A model generated the notes under the pieces. It had not been told where the DNA came from. It was given only the letters and a program-made list of their open reading frames with translations, and made no database searches. Position numbers and translations under genes: made by a program. Shown here in pieces: positions 7,245 through 17,489 of a stretch of DNA of 44,130 bases (within the stretch, counting starts at the first letter, position 1; every line of letters starts with the position of its first letter). The DNA comes from an uncultured Schlesneria sp. (GTDB lineage Bacteria > Planctomycetota > Planctomycetia > Planctomycetales > Planctomycetaceae): assembly GCA_903904835.1 (NCBI GenBank), contig CAIVEI010000156.1:1-44130 (forward strand), read 5' to 3'.

Positions 7245-10200
7245 ATGGCGCGACGTTTGCCAATTTCAATCCGGTTGCGTTGGCTTTCTTTCGCCGCCAT
7301 TGCGCCGATTGCCATCGTGAGTGGTCATTTCTTGATCGCCGCTAAGACTGTTCCGACAAAGCTGGAATTCAATCGCGATATCCGGCCGATTTTATCAGAC
7401 AAATGCTTTATCTGTCATGGTCCCGATTCCGCCAAACGGGCGGCGGGACTTCGTTTGGATCAGCGTGATGCGGCGACGGCGAAACGTGATGGCGCCCGGG
7501 CGATCGTTCCTCACAATTCTTCGAAAAGCGAGGTTTACCGCCGCATCAACTCGACCGACCCCGACGAACAAATGCCACCGCCGACTTCCAGTCTGAAACT
7601 GTCCCTTGCCGAGATTGAAGTTCTGAAGCGATGGATCGATCAGGGTGCGGAATATCAGCCGCACTGGTCGTTTATTCCGCCGAAGGGAGTTGTGCCACCG
7701 ATTACACGTCAATCGGCTGGATCTCGTAATCCGATCGACAGCTTTATCCGCACACGGCTTGATCGAGAAGGCTTTCATGCCGCGACTGACGCGGAAAAAA
7801 CCACACTGATTCGACGAGTCAGCTTTGATCTGATCGGCCTGCCGCCGTCCTCGGCTGAAGTTGAAGAGTTCGTTGCTGATGTAACCGAGGATGCTTACGA
7901 AAGACTCGTTGATCGCCTGTTGGCTTCACCACGGTACGGGGAACGGATGGCAGCAAATTGGCTCGACGCTGCTCGCTATGCGGATACGAACGGATACCAG
8001 ACAGACGGGCCACGATTCATGTGGCGCTGGCGAGACTGGGTGATTGACGCGTTTAATCAGAATCAGCCGTTCGATGAATTTAGCATCGACCAGCTTGCCG
8101 GAGACCTGATCGAAGCAAGATCGCAGCATGCGACACGTGACGTGAGCGGCGCGACATCGTCGCTTCATGATCCGGCGACCGCGAATGCTCGGATGATCGC
8201 CACAGGATTCAACCGCAATCACCGGGGAAATGCAGAAGGGGGGATTATCCCCGAAGAGTTCCGCATCGAATATGTCGTTGATCGAGTTGAGACCACCTCC
8301 ACCGTCTGGCTTGGGCTCACCATCGGCTGCGCCCGCTGCCACGACCACAAGTACGATCCAATCAATCAGCGCGAGTTCTACCAGTTGTTTGCCTTTTTCA
8401 ATCAGGTGCCTGAACCGGGAAAATACATCCGCAACGGTAACTCCATGCCGTATCTTCCGGCTCCGACTATGGATCAGCAGCGACGGCTGGAAACTCTTCA
8501 GCAGGAATCGACGGCGGCAGAATCGACATGGAATTTGATGCAGCCGGCGGTCCGGGCCGGGATGAATTCACTTGCCGCGAAGATCCGTGAACAAGGTGAA
8601 CAAATCGATTGGAGTCTCCGCAAAGGACTCGAATCGCACGTCGCGCTGGATGGAAACAACCAGATCGAACGACCCGTCGTTCCGTTAAAACCGGTTCCGG
8701 TAAAGAATGTTGAGTCGCAAACCACATCGGCCTATGCACGTGTCGACGAGAAACTTGCTTGCGTCTGGCGAGGTGCTGCACCGGACTTTGCCAAAGGACG
8801 AATTGGACAAGCGGCAAATCTTGACGGTCAGCGATGGATCGAAGCGCCTGAAATCGCGGACTTCGGCGATGACGAATCGTTTGCGATTTCGTGCTGGGTC
8901 AAACCAAAAGAATCCGGTGCGATGACCATCCTCGCCAAAATGGATCACGACAATGCATCGCGCGGCTATGAATTACGTCGTGAAGCGAACGGCCGTCTTC
9001 AAGTCCTGTTCTCGGGCCGCATCCTCGACGATCTTATCCGCGTCGAAACGGAAGAGGTTCTCCCCGCCGATCAATGGTCGCACATCTTTGTTTCCTACGA
9101 TGGATCAAGTGCCGCACGAGGTGTTGGCGTTCGGGTTAATGGAACAGCGGCAAAGCTGACGGTCCTGATCGATCTGCTCAGTAACCCGATCAAGGTAAAA
9201 CCGCCGCTGTGTATCGGAGGTGGAGGGAGCGCGAAGCCGTTCGTAGGACAAATCGACGAACTTCGATGTTACCGTGGTCAGTTGACGACAGAAGCTGCGA
9301 TCTCGCTGGCAGAAGGGGATTCGATTTCAGAGATCGCTGCCCGGCCAGTTGAAAATCAAAACCGAAGATCGTCGATCGAAAAGTTCAGCGAGTTCTATCT
9401 GGCAGAACATGCCCTGGAGAATGAACGCCGCGCACGGCAGAATCTTTACGATGCGAGATCCCGTTACCTGGCGTATCTGGCCACGATCCCGACGACAATG
9501 GTCATGGCAGACCAGGCAAACCCTCGCGAAACTCGCATGCTGAAGCGAGGTGAATACGACAAGCCGGGTGACCTTGTCGAAGCGGCAATTCCGAGCTCGT
9601 TGTTGCCGCCCCCCTCAAAAACCACTGACGCTGGCGAAGTCAGCCGACTTGATCGATTGGATCTTGCTCGCTGGCTTGTTACTCCCGGCAATCCACTCAC
9701 TTCTCGTGTCACTGTGAACCGACTTTGGCAATCTCTATTTGGTGTTGGCCTGGTGAAGACTGCGGAAGATTTCGGAACCCAGGGTGAAACACCGACACAT
9801 CCTGAACTTCTTGATTGGCTGGCTGTGGAGTTCAACGGACGGAACCAAGAGGGGACGAAAATCGAGAACGATCCGCCCAAGCACCAGCCGATCGTCGGTC
9901 ATTCGAAATCCGAAAAGATTCCATCCACCTGGAACCTCAAGCACATTCTTCGGCAAATGGTCACATCGGCAACATACCGACAATCGTCCCAATTTCCAGA
10001 AGAATTAGGTCAACGCGATCCAGACAACCGCTGGCTGGCGCGAGGGCCTCGGTTTCGATTGCCTGCGGAAATGATTCGGGATGCGGCCCTCGCAACTAGC
10101 GGACTTTTGGTTGAATCGTTGGGCGGACCCAGTGTGAAGCCGTATCAGCCGCCGGGACTTTGGGAAGAACTGAGTGCTGATACAGTACCCGGTCCGTTCT

Positions 10201-10691
10201 CGATTTACGTGCAGGATCACGGAGCCAATTTGTATCGGCGCGGCGTGTATACGTTCCGCAGACGAACGGCACCGCCCCCGGCTCTGGCGATCTTTGATTC
10301 CTCGCCTCGTGAAGCCTGTCGAGTCAGCTTGCCTCGTACCAACACACCATTGCAGGCTCTTAACCTGATGAACGACGTGGCCTTTATCGAAGCCGCCCGA
10401 GTCCTCGCCGAACGGGCAATCAAACTCGGGGGGGCTTCCGCTCCATCCCGCCTCGAATGGGCCGTCCGTCGGATACTCTCACGTAGTCCCAGTGATCGCG
10501 AACTGCCTGTGCTTGTTGAAGGGTATGAACGACGACGTAAGGCGTATCAGGAACATCCGCAACAGGTCGAACAATTCCTGGCGCTTGGCGAGACCCCGAG
10601 AGATCAATCGATTGACCCAACAGAATTGGCTGCCTACACGGCCACGATGAGCGTGATCTTTAACACCGACGAGGCAGTTGTGAAACCATAA
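7245..10691 (+). CDS. Large PSCyt1-PSCyt2-LamG-PSD1 protein
   Basis: About 1148 residues. The start is placed at the ATG at 7245, nine bases after the start of a GGATGAG stretch; ATGs at 7236 and 7176 are in frame but give a poorer signal. A signal-type hydrophobic segment (about 13-30) is followed by PSCyt1 ([18 protein letters not shown], CxxCH at 54-58, and [11 protein letters not shown]). PSCyt2 follows ([18 protein letters not shown] and the second haem-type motif [13 protein letters not shown] at 362). A LamG/concanavalin-like insert lies at about 480-680 ([27 protein letters not shown]). PSD1 ends the protein ([50 protein letters not shown]). It is predicted to be exported. The DUF1501 gene starts 31 bases downstream, its usual partner. 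The substrate is unknown; a role in polysaccharide or complex organic matter use is often suggested for such loci but is not shown by this sequence. Confidence 0.93.
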   Translation: MARRLPISIRLRWLSFAAIAPIAIVSGHFLIAAKTVPTKLEFNRDIRPILSDKCFICHGPDSAKRAAGLRLDQRDAATAKRDGARAIVPHNSSKSEVYRRINSTDPDEQMPPPTSSLKLSLAEIEVLKRWIDQGAEYQPHWSFIPPKGVVPPITRQSAGSRNPIDSFIRTRLDREGFHAATDAEKTTLIRRVSFDLIGLPPSSAEVEEFVADVTEDAYERLVDRLLASPRYGERMAANWLDAARYADTNGYQTDGPRFMWRWRDWVIDAFNQNQPFDEFSIDQLAGDLIEARSQHATRDVSGATSSLHDPATANARMIATGFNRNHRGNAEGGIIPEEFRIEYVVDRVETTSTVWLGLTIGCARCHDHKYDPINQREFYQLFAFFNQVPEPGKYIRNGNSMPYLPAPTMDQQRRLETLQQESTAAESTWNLMQPAVRAGMNSLAAKIREQGEQIDWSLRKGLESHVALDGNNQIERPVVPLKPVPVKNVESQTTSAYARVDEKLACVWRGAAPDFAKGRIGQAANLDGQRWIEAPEIADFGDDESFAISCWVKPKESGAMTILAKMDHDNASRGYELRREANGRLQVLFSGRILDDLIRVETEEVLPADQWSHIFVSYDGSSAARGVGVRVNGTAAKLTVLIDLLSNPIKVKPPLCIGGGGSAKPFVGQIDELRCYRGQLTTEAAISLAEGDSISEIAARPVENQNRRSSIEKFSEFYLAEHALENERRARQNLYDARSRYLAYLATIPTTMVMADQANPRETRMLKRGEYDKPGDLVEAAIPSSLLPPPSKTTDAGEVSRLDRLDLARWLVTPGNPLTSRVTVNRLWQSLFGVGLVKTAEDFGTQGETPTHPELLDWLAVEFNGRNQEGTKIENDPPKHQPIVGHSKSEKIPSTWNLKHILRQMVTSATYRQSSQFPEELGQRDPDNRWLARGPRFRLPAEMIRDAALATSGLLVESLGGPSVKPYQPPGLWEELSADTVPGPFSIYVQDHGANLYRRGVYTFRRRTAPPPALAIFDSSPREACRVSLPRTNTPLQALNLMNDVAFIEAARVLAERAIKLGGASAPSRLEWAVRRILSRSPSDRELPVLVEGYERRRKAYQEHPQQVEQFLALGETPRDQSIDPTELAAYTATMSVIFNTDEAVVKP

Positions 10692-10722
10692 GAATTGTCC
10701 TGTTTCAACCGAAAGATTTCCG

Positions 10723-12189
10723 ATGCGTGCATCGCTCAACAATTCGATTCTGCAAAGTTCCCGGCGAGCGTTTCTCGGCGGCGCAGGATGTTCGCTTGGT
10801 CTGACTGCGTTGAGTTCATTGCTGGCGGATGAAAGTCAGGTCGCTGAAAGAAGCGGCGAACAGATTGCCCCCGTGGCAAACGACCTGGTGCATGCGATCC
10901 CTCGGGCCAAGCGAGTGATCTTTCTATTTCAATCGGGGGCACCATCGCAAATCGAACTGTTCGATCACAAGCCGGAACTGGTGAAGAGACGGGGCGAAGA
11001 CTTACCTGAATCGATCAGGCGAGGACAACGACTGACGAATATGACAGCGGGTCAGGACAAGTTTCCCGTCGTCCCATCCATGTACAAGTTCGCTCAGCAC
11101 GGGCAAAGCGGCGCGACCGTCAGCGAATTGCTGCCGCATATCGCCAATGTGTCCGACGACATCTGTTTTATTAAGTCGCTGTATACCGAAGCGATCAATC
11201 ACGATCCGGCGGTGACATTTCTGACGACAGGCGCACAATTGGCAGGTCGGCCGAGTCTGGGTTCGTGGCTATCGTACGGACTTGGTTCCGAGAATAAAGA
11301 TCTGCCTGCGTTTGTCGTAATGCTTTCGCGCGGGACGGGTCGCCCGAATGATCAGCCACTGTACGATCGGTTGTGGGGCTCCGGTTTTCTTCCGTCGCAA
11401 CACCAGGGTGTCAAACTGCGAAGCGGTGGTGATCCCGTGTTGTACCTGTCGAATCCACCAGGGATCGATCCTTCTCTGCGTCGCGGCATGCTCGACGACC
11501 AGGCTGCACTTAATCGAATTCAGCTTGAGCGAGTCGGTGACCCCGAGATTGAAACACGAATCAAGCAGTATGAGCTGGCATATCGGATGCAGACATCGGT
11601 GCCGGAACTTGCCGATGTCTCCAACGAATCGGCACACACGTTCGATCTGTACGGACCAGATTCGCGCAAGCCGGGCACTTTTGCCGCCAATTGTCTATTG
11701 GCACGTCGACTGGCGGAGCGAGGTGTCCGGTTCATCCAATTGTTCCACATGGGTTGGGACCAGCATACGAATTTGCCGGCTCAACTTCCGAACCAGGCCC
11801 GCGATATCGACCAACCTTGTGCAGCGCTGATCCGCGACCTGAAACAACGAGGACTGCTCGAAGACACGCTGGTTGTGTGGAGCGGCGAGTTCGGACGGAC
11901 CGTCTACTGCCAGGGAAACCTCAGTGCTACGAATTATGGGCGTGACCATCATCCGCGCTGTTTCACAATCTGGATGGCGGGCGGGGGAATTCGTGGGGGA
12001 ATGACACACGGAGAGACTGACGACTACAGCTACAACATTGCTCGCGATCCCGTCCATGTGCATGACCTGAACGCCACGATTCTGCATTGCCTGGGGATTG
12101 ACCATCATCGTCTGACGTTCAAGTTCCAGGGCCGCCACTATCGTCTGACCGACGTGCATGGCGAGTTGATCCGTCCGGTGCTGGCGTGA
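10723..12189 (+). CDS. DUF1501 domain protein, Tat-exported
   Basis: A 488-residue DUF1501 protein with a twin-arginine signal at the N-terminus ([19 protein letters not shown]). Conserved blocks: [16 protein letters not shown] near 67-82, a long middle with [29 protein letters not shown] near 344, WSGEFGRT near 387, and [11 protein letters not shown] near 405. These carry the Asp/His residues expected to bind metal in the phosphatase/sulfatase-like fold. It follows the PSCyt1-PSD1 gene by 31 bases and is surely in the same operon. Compared with the DUF1501 proteins at 3074 and 24296 it belongs to a different subgroup (GRDHHP instead of GRDHWP-like). Confidence 0.93.
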   Translation: MRASLNNSILQSSRRAFLGGAGCSLGLTALSSLLADESQVAERSGEQIAPVANDLVHAIPRAKRVIFLFQSGAPSQIELFDHKPELVKRRGEDLPESIRRGQRLTNMTAGQDKFPVVPSMYKFAQHGQSGATVSELLPHIANVSDDICFIKSLYTEAINHDPAVTFLTTGAQLAGRPSLGSWLSYGLGSENKDLPAFVVMLSRGTGRPNDQPLYDRLWGSGFLPSQHQGVKLRSGGDPVLYLSNPPGIDPSLRRGMLDDQAALNRIQLERVGDPEIETRIKQYELAYRMQTSVPELADVSNESAHTFDLYGPDSRKPGTFAANCLLARRLAERGVRFIQLFHMGWDQHTNLPAQLPNQARDIDQPCAALIRDLKQRGLLEDTLVVWSGEFGRTVYCQGNLSATNYGRDHHPRCFTIWMAGGGIRGGMTHGETDDYSYNIARDPVHVHDLNATILHCLGIDHHRLTFKFQGRHYRLTDVHGELIRPVLA

Positions 12190-12292
12190 GAGACGAGCAC
12201 GTCCTTGACTTCCACAACGGTGTCTGATTTAACAATCGAATTCGGTTCGTAACGACATCCCGTTTGTCTGAACTCTATCTGAGGCTCTGATC

Positions 12293-12925
12293 TTGCCGAT
12301 CATTCCTGCTTCTGAACCTTCAAAGACTTGGACGGATCGCACTGTCGGCTTCAGTTCCGCCGTTCTTGATCGAATGGAGTCTGCCGTGGCTAATGTGCGC
12401 GAACGGCTACTGCGAGCGACATCGGCGCTCAATCATGCCGGAATCCCGTTTGCGGTCTGCGGTGGGAACGCGGTTGCCTCGTGGGTGGCAACGGTTGACG
12501 AAGGGGCTGTCCGAAACACTCGCGACATTGACCTATTGGTCCGTCGAAGCGATCTAGATTCAATCAAAACGACCCTGGAACAAGCGGGTTTTGTTTTTGA
12601 TATCGTATACGACGTCGTACTTTTCCGAGATGGTCCTGATGGAAAGCCAAGCGAGGGGATTCATCTTTTGTTCGCAGGTGAAAAGACTCGTTCGGAACAT
12701 CTTTTGCCGGCTCCTCAGATTACTACCGTGGATGATCCGGCAAAGTTTCCCGTCATCGCATTGGAATCGCTGGTCACGATGAAACTGATGTCGAACCGGG
12801 ACAAAGATCGAACTCACCTGCGGGATTTGATCGGGGTCGGGCTGATTGATTCGACATGGCCGATGAAGTTGCCAAAAGAATTGGCCGAGAGATTGCAGCA
12901 GATTCTCGACACGCCTGATGCATGA
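12293..12925 (+). CDS. Nucleotidyltransferase-fold protein
   Basis: A 210-residue protein. The core of the nucleotidyltransferase fold is visible: FAVCGGNAVASWVA at about 59-72, then RNTRDIDLLVRRSDLD with the DxD-type metal ligands, then ALESLVTMKLMSNRDKDRTH, the helix that closes small MNT-like domains. The start is TTG at 12293, with GAGG eight bases upstream; an ATG at 12374 is an alternative that would remove 27 residues not needed for the fold. It lies about 100 bases after the DUF1501 gene with no obvious partner gene. It could transfer a nucleotide to a small molecule, protein or RNA; nothing here identifies the target. It is distinct from the damaged copy at 6442-6699. Confidence 0.75.
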   Translation: MPIIPASEPSKTWTDRTVGFSSAVLDRMESAVANVRERLLRATSALNHAGIPFAVCGGNAVASWVATVDEGAVRNTRDIDLLVRRSDLDSIKTTLEQAGFVFDIVYDVVLFRDGPDGKPSEGIHLLFAGEKTRSEHLLPAPQITTVDDPAKFPVIALESLVTMKLMSNRDKDRTHLRDLIGVGLIDSTWPMKLPKELAERLQQILDTPDA

Positions 12926-12994
12926 TGATCTAATGCGTTTCAATTCCTGCATTTCACGCTTCGATGAATTCCAACTCAGTTTCGAGATGCCTCC

Positions 12995-14236
12995 GTGTCG
13001 ATCATGCGATTCCTGTTGCTGCTGTCGATTGTCGTATTCGGCACTTCGCTGACTTCGGCCCAGAACTGGCCTCGGTATCGTGGCGCTGATGGTTCGGGAG
13101 TATCGGAGGCCAAAGGGTTTCCGACGTCGTGGAGTCAGGGGGATTACGAGTGGGTCGTCGAACTGCCCGGTGAAGGGCATTCCTCACCTGTGATCTGGGA
13201 TCGGGATCTGTTCGTGACGTCTGCCACCGATGAAGGGCGTGTTCGGTATCTGATGTGTCTGGACGCCGTTACGGGAAATATAAAATGGACTCGTGCGGCG
13301 GGCTTTAACACGAACCCCAAACACGCCAAAAACAGTTTTGCTTCAAGCTCACCCGCGACCGATGGCGAACGAGTCTTCGTCGCCTTCGCGGATGAGGAAC
13401 GGTTCGGCCTGGCAGCCTATGATATCGAGGGTAACCTTCTCTGGCGGAACTGGCTTGGCCCGTTCCTCAGCCGTCATGGCCAGGGGACTTCACCGATTGT
13501 CTTTGAAGATCTGGTCATCATTCCAAACGATCAGGACGGGCCAAGTTCGATTGTGGCCTATGATCGTCGCGATGGTCGGCTGGTCTGGAGTTCACTCAGA
13601 GCCGCTCGGGAAGCTTCGTATGCGACTCCTCTGTTAATTGAACTTCCTGGAAAGAAACCGCAGTTGATCTGTTTGAGCGGCGCGACCGGTTTGAGCAGTC
13701 TCGATCCCTGGTCTGGCGGGTTGAACTGGTCGACAGCGGAATTGCCCAAGCGAACCGTCGCGTCGCCAACTTACACGTCTGGACTGGTCTATGCGATCTG
13801 CGGCGAGGGAGGAAAAGGGGTTCGCATGATTGGAGTTGATCCATCGGGAAGCGGGGAGATCGAGACCACTCATATCAAGTTTCGGCGAGATAAGGATCTT
13901 CCCTATGTGCCCGCCGCCGTGGGAGTCAACGATTCCGTATTTCTCTGGACTGATAACGGGGTCGTGATTTGTCTTGATCCGAAAACCCAGAAAACTCGTT
14001 GGCAGGAACGGGTTGGAGGAAATTTCAGCGGTTCGCCAATCTGTGTGGACGGCAAGCTGTATTGTATTGAAGAGTCCGGTAAAGTGATCGTGGTGGATGC
14101 TGGATCGGAATATCGACTGCTTGGTGAAAATCCTATCGGAGACCCCAGCTACTCGACTCCCGCCGTGGCCAACGGGCGTCTGTACCTGAGGTCCTTTCAC
14201 CGACTTTCATCGTTACGATCTTCGCTCCCGGAATGA
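12995..14236 (+). CDS. Exported PQQ-type beta-propeller repeat protein
   Basis: About 410 residues. Translation may start at GTG 12995 or at ATG 13004; both give the same signal peptide (MRFLLLLSIVVFG, cleavage near TSAQ-NW). The mature part opens with NWPRYRGADGSGVSEAKGFP, the typical first blade of planctomycete outer-membrane-assembly-like PQQ propellers, and continues with repeated blades such as SPVIWDRDLFVTSATDEG, LMCLDAVTGNIKW, VAYDRRDGRLVW and VICLDPKTQKTRW. It probably forms an eight-bladed propeller outside the cytoplasm. Whether it binds PQQ is unknown: family members often do not, and no dehydrogenase active site is evident. It is likely part of the plus-strand run that starts at 7245. 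Confidence 0.87.
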   Translation: MSIMRFLLLLSIVVFGTSLTSAQNWPRYRGADGSGVSEAKGFPTSWSQGDYEWVVELPGEGHSSPVIWDRDLFVTSATDEGRVRYLMCLDAVTGNIKWTRAAGFNTNPKHAKNSFASSSPATDGERVFVAFADEERFGLAAYDIEGNLLWRNWLGPFLSRHGQGTSPIVFEDLVIIPNDQDGPSSIVAYDRRDGRLVWSSLRAAREASYATPLLIELPGKKPQLICLSGATGLSSLDPWSGGLNWSTAELPKRTVASPTYTSGLVYAICGEGGKGVRMIGVDPSGSGEIETTHIKFRRDKDLPYVPAAVGVNDSVFLWTDNGVVICLDPKTQKTRWQERVGGNFSGSPICVDGKLYCIEESGKVIVVDAGSEYRLLGENPIGDPSYSTPAVANGRLYLRSFHRLSSLRSSLPE

Positions 14237-14292
14237 CACAATCGAATTTTCCAATTTCCCCAAAACAATAAACAATATGAAGGAATTGAGAG

Positions 14293-14724
14293 ATGCCCGC
14301 TTGGCCCGGCGGCCCATGTCCGCAATGTGGCGACGATATGCCACAAAATATGATTCACTGTCGCACATGTCGCCAGCTCCTGAATTTGGAGCTGGAGAAA
14401 GACAGTGTCGAAGTACCGACTTTTTTCCCGCTTCAGGAGGTCGAAAGCGTGGTTGAAATTACCCCGGTGGGATTGTTCGTAGAATGCACCAGTTGCCACC
14501 AGGAACTGAAAATCAATCGGAAATATCTGGGCCAGCGGGTGCAATGCAAATTCTGTTCTGCAGATTTCAAGCTCGACCCGACCAGCAACGCCGTTATGGG
14601 TGCCGATTCGTACTCGCAGTGCCCCCACTGTCAGGAGCAATTGCGCTACTCGAGTAAATACATCGGTGCAAAAGTCGCATGCCGTTTTTGTAGCGGCAAA
14701 GTTCACATCGTAAAGCCGGACTAA
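14293..14724 (+). CDS. Triple zinc-ribbon protein
   Basis: A 143-residue protein with three pairs of CxxC knuckles: CPQCG with CRTC (residues 9-26), CTSC with CKFC (about 66-89), and CPHC with CRFC (about 111-134). The second and third ribbons are alike (C-x2-C, then a Y-x-G-x-x-V-x-C-x2-C pattern), which points to an internal duplication of an MJ0042-like zinc ribbon. There is no signal peptide or membrane segment, so it should be cytoplasmic. AAGGA lies upstream of the ATG and supports the start. Planctomycetes encode many such ribbons, often fused to membrane proteins; this one stands alone. Its partner (nucleic acid or protein) cannot be told. Confidence 0.8.
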   Translation: MPAWPGGPCPQCGDDMPQNMIHCRTCRQLLNLELEKDSVEVPTFFPLQEVESVVEITPVGLFVECTSCHQELKINRKYLGQRVQCKFCSADFKLDPTSNAVMGADSYSQCPHCQEQLRYSSKYIGAKVACRFCSGKVHIVKPD

Positions 14725-15008
14725 GCAAATCAAATTGATGTGGATTGGTCCACCAGGGATCTGTTCATTTGATTCGTTGCGTGCGTGAAGCTTTGCCATC
14801 CGATTTTGTGGTTAACCGACATTAATTCTACGAATTTGCGTTTTTTGATTTGGCGCGAGCCATTTTTCTGTGCATGATGTTTTTGCGATGACCACTCATT
14901 TCTAATTTCTCATCAACGGTTCATCGGAATTTAAGTCGTAATCTGTTCCAAATCTTGGATTTCTCGTTTCGTTTTTGATTCCCAATTCCTTTTCTGGAGA
15001 CTTTTGAG

Positions 15009-16151
15009 ATGGTCAAACAAAGTGGTCCACTGCGCAAGCGAGGATTTACGCTGATCGAATTGCTGGTCGTGATCGCGATTATTGCGGTGCTGATTGCACT
15101 ACTGTTGCCAGCCGTGCAGCAGGCCCGTGAGGCCGCTCGGCGGACGCAATGCAAAAACAACCTGAAACAAATCGGGTTGGCTCTCTTCAATTACGAGAGT
15201 ACGTTCTCGATGTTCCCTGTCAACTCGTTTTGTACGATCTCATTGGCATCAGGTGGGTTATCCTTCACGCAGACAACGTCCGGTGGTGTCGCGCTTTTGC
15301 CCTATATCGATCAGATGCCGATCTACTCACAATGGAATGCGAGCCAAACACAGTGGGATACGACCAGTTCCAACAATGGGAACTTGTTGACGACGTATCT
15401 TCCTGCGTGGCGTTGTCCATCCAGTGCAGGTGGTAATTCTGGAACGCCTCCTTCGGCTGGTGGTTCTCCTTCGTCAAGTGGCACTTTTAACTCGGTCTAC
15501 ATTCCGTCCGGTACCGTGCTAAAAACTGGATTCCCAGGAACAAAAGCGGCGATCAGCTGGAAGGCGGGAATCTCCGATTATATCTGGGTCGATGGATGTC
15601 GCGAAAACTTTTTGAGTAACTACGAAACGGGCCGTTCACGCGGCGGGATGTTTTACGACACGGGTGCTTCTCCCGCAGACGCGATCACGGCAGGTGCGGT
15701 TGGATCCGCTTTGGCCGGTCAATATGTGACGTCACGACCTGCGAACGTCACGGACGGACTATCCAATACGTTTGCGCTCTATGAAAAGGCGGGACGAAAC
15801 AACGTCTGGGTGAATGGTCAAATGCAGCAAATGAGCAGCACAATTCCAGGAATTCCTGCACAAATCGTTGCCAATTCGATCAATGGCGGCGGCGGCTGGG
15901 GTGATTTCTTTAATTATGAATGGGCGGCCGGCGTCTTGCCTCAAGGATATGATGCCGGAAATGGCGGGACCTGTGTCGTCAATTGTGCGAACACGAATGA
16001 GTCAGGAATCTACGCTTTCCATACGGGTGGCGGCCATGCACTTTTTGGAGATGGAACAGTTCGTTTTATCAGCGCGAATATCGATGCTGGCGCATTTGCC
16101 GCAGCCTGCACAGCAGCTGGAGGTGAAACCACCACAGCTGGGAGCTTCTAA
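15009..16151 (+). CDS. DUF1559 protein with type IV pilin-like N-terminus
   Basis: A 380-residue pseudopilin-like protein. The prepilin cleavage/methylation motif [11 protein letters not shown] lies at residues 11-21, and the hydrophobic helix runs on through [20 protein letters not shown]. The conserved segment [20 protein letters not shown] follows. The C-terminus has the DUF1559 ending HTGGGHALFGDGTVRF. CTGGAGA lies just upstream of the ATG. Planctomycetes carry dozens of these proteins; they are thought to be processed by a prepilin peptidase and to act at the cell surface, but their function is unproven. A strong terminator follows directly. The next gene is a small lipoprotein, a unit repeated at 17490-19180. 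Confidence 0.95.
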   Translation: MVKQSGPLRKRGFTLIELLVVIAIIAVLIALLLPAVQQAREAARRTQCKNNLKQIGLALFNYESTFSMFPVNSFCTISLASGGLSFTQTTSGGVALLPYIDQMPIYSQWNASQTQWDTTSSNNGNLLTTYLPAWRCPSSAGGNSGTPPSAGGSPSSSGTFNSVYIPSGTVLKTGFPGTKAAISWKAGISDYIWVDGCRENFLSNYETGRSRGGMFYDTGASPADAITAGAVGSALAGQYVTSRPANVTDGLSNTFALYEKAGRNNVWVNGQMQQMSSTIPGIPAQIVANSINGGGGWGDFFNYEWAAGVLPQGYDAGNGGTCVVNCANTNESGIYAFHTGGGHALFGDGTVRFISANIDAGAFAAACTAAGGETTTAGSF

Positions 16152-16197
16152 TCGACAAACGAGATTGTCTGTTGGACTCGAATTTTCCCCGAGATAC

Positions 16198-16240
16198 AAT
16201 GCGTCACGAACAATGAAACTGTTCGTGACGCATTTTTCTC
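16198..16240 (+). terminator. Rho-independent terminator after DUF1559 gene
   Basis: A perfect 15-bp stem (16198-16212 pairs with 16220-16234, core GCGTCACGAACA) with a 7-base loop, ending in ATTTTTCTC. It begins 46 bases after the stop of the DUF1559 gene. This predicts that the downstream lipoprotein gene has its own promoter or depends on read-through. Confidence 0.9.
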
Positions 16241-16265
16241 GCTGGATTTTGGCAAAAGGAATTCA

Positions 16266-16341
16266 GGAAGGCGAGGTTCCACCCGGTTCGCGCAGTCAGT
16301 AATGCTACGACTTCACCGCTCGAAGTGAGCCTCGCCCTCCC
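16266..16341. repeat. Degenerate copy of the GGGAGGGCGAGGCTCCC inverted repeat
   Basis: GGAAGGCGAGGTTCC at 16266-16280 faces GAGCCTCGCCCTCCC at 16327-16341. The latter is identical to 15 bases of the right arm of the repeat at 2867-2950. The inner parts of the arms have drifted. It lies in the 284-base spacer between the terminator above and the lipoprotein gene. Confidence 0.6.
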
Positions 16342-16435
16342 AAACCCTTCGCCTGTATCGGTCATAGATTTCAATTTGCGTTGCCGATGATCAAACTCTT
16401 GCTGTGGAGCAGATCGTTGGCGTAGGAGTCGGTTG

Positions 16436-16900
16436 ATGATGTTGCATCGGGTTCTTTGTCTATCATTGCTGTGCGCAATCTTCTGTTTGCCTTCATGCAG
16501 CGGGCGACGATCAGGGCCTAAAATCAAGAAAGTTCCTGTCGTACCTGTGCAGGGAACAATCAAAGTCAACGGTAACCCTGAGGCTGGTGTCATCGTCCGA
16601 TGTGTCCCGCTTGGCACGTTTGAACCGAGTGAATTAACGAACGCTCTCGGCGGGCGTACTGACGATGACGGAAATTTCACGCTGGGCACTTATGAAATCG
16701 CGGATGGCGTGCCACCATCCGAATACGCACTGATATTCGTTTGGCCGCCCGAGACCCTAAAGCGACAATCAAGGGCGGAAGAAGAAAAAAGCGATCGACT
16801 GAAGGGGAAGTACTCGAAAGTCCCGAATGCATTAGTGAAGATCAAGGTTGAAGACGGAAACCCGCTCATTCTGGATGAGATTGAATTGACGACAAAATGA
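16436..16900 (+). CDS. Small lipoprotein with transthyretin/carboxypeptidase-regulatory-like domain
   Basis: About 154 residues. AGGAG at 16424-16428 lies seven bases before the ATG at 16436. A lipoprotein signal is clear: a hydrophobic run followed by LPSC, with the cysteine near residue 21. The mature part has a beta-sandwich pattern, VQGTIKVNGNPEAGVIVRC, then GGRTDDDGNFTLGTYEIADG, then SEYALIFVWPP, which is the layout of carboxypeptidase-regulatory-like domains common in planctomycete lipoproteins. It is probably anchored to a membrane facing the periplasm. Its closest neighbour is the DUF1559 gene, and the same pairing is repeated at 17490/18749, so the two protein types are likely to act together. 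No enzymatic residues are seen. Confidence 0.85.
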   Translation: MMLHRVLCLSLLCAIFCLPSCSGRRSGPKIKKVPVVPVQGTIKVNGNPEAGVIVRCVPLGTFEPSELTNALGGRTDDDGNFTLGTYEIADGVPPSEYALIFVWPPETLKRQSRAEEEKSDRLKGKYSKVPNALVKIKVEDGNPLILDEIELTTK

Positions 16901-17489
16901 TTGGTCGTCGAAATTCATAGGAACTGAGCCCGCTGGAGTCGTATTACTGGACTCACGGTCGTAAGTTTTTGCATTCGATGAATTGTTGCTGATCGAGTTT
17001 TTAGCGGAGCGGATGGCCAGCATTCTGGCTCGGAAGCGAAAAATCATAACACGCGATGTCGTACCGCAGAGCATCGACGGTTCTCATCCCCAAAGTCGGC
17101 AAGTAACGAGATCTTTTGAGTACCGATTCGTAAACATGTTGCTCGAACTAGAAGGGGACATTCCGCTTCTACGGAAGCGGCATTCGCTCAAAAGTCTCCT
17201 CGCTTTTTTGCAGAGGCAAATTCCTTGTTGCAACCTTCGGTATTGTTCGTTTTTCCGAAATGCGTTCGTCAAAATTGCGGCGTATTTCGTTCGTCATGGA
17301 ATGAAAATCGAAATTTTGTCCAGTAAATTACGCAAAACCCTTTTTCGTTGAGACGAGAGAAGTCGTTGTTATTTACGATAACTTCATGGATCATTAACAA
17401 TTTCTTCGTTGCCTTTTGTGTAAATATCGCCATGATCCTGCGTTGGCTCGTTGTCTATCAGTCATCGTTTTGTTTTTGGGGTCGTTTCA
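16901..17489. other. Intergenic region without a convincing gene
   Basis: This spacer of almost 600 bases separates the lipoprotein from the second DUF1559 gene. A small perfect hairpin (CCGCTTC-TACG-GAAGCGG, 17163-17180) and a weaker one (GTTAT-TTACG-ATAAC, 17368-17382) are visible. An open frame of 122 codons at 16983-17351 has no recognisable features and a composition unlike the neighbours. The region from about 17280 is AT-rich and probably holds the promoter of the DUF1559 gene. Confidence 0.5.

Noticed and set aside
16983-17351. Open frame of 122 codons on the plus strand
   Set aside because: No recognisable motif, no ribosome site at the start, unusual composition with many Arg, Lys and Cys; the region looks like a promoter-bearing spacer.
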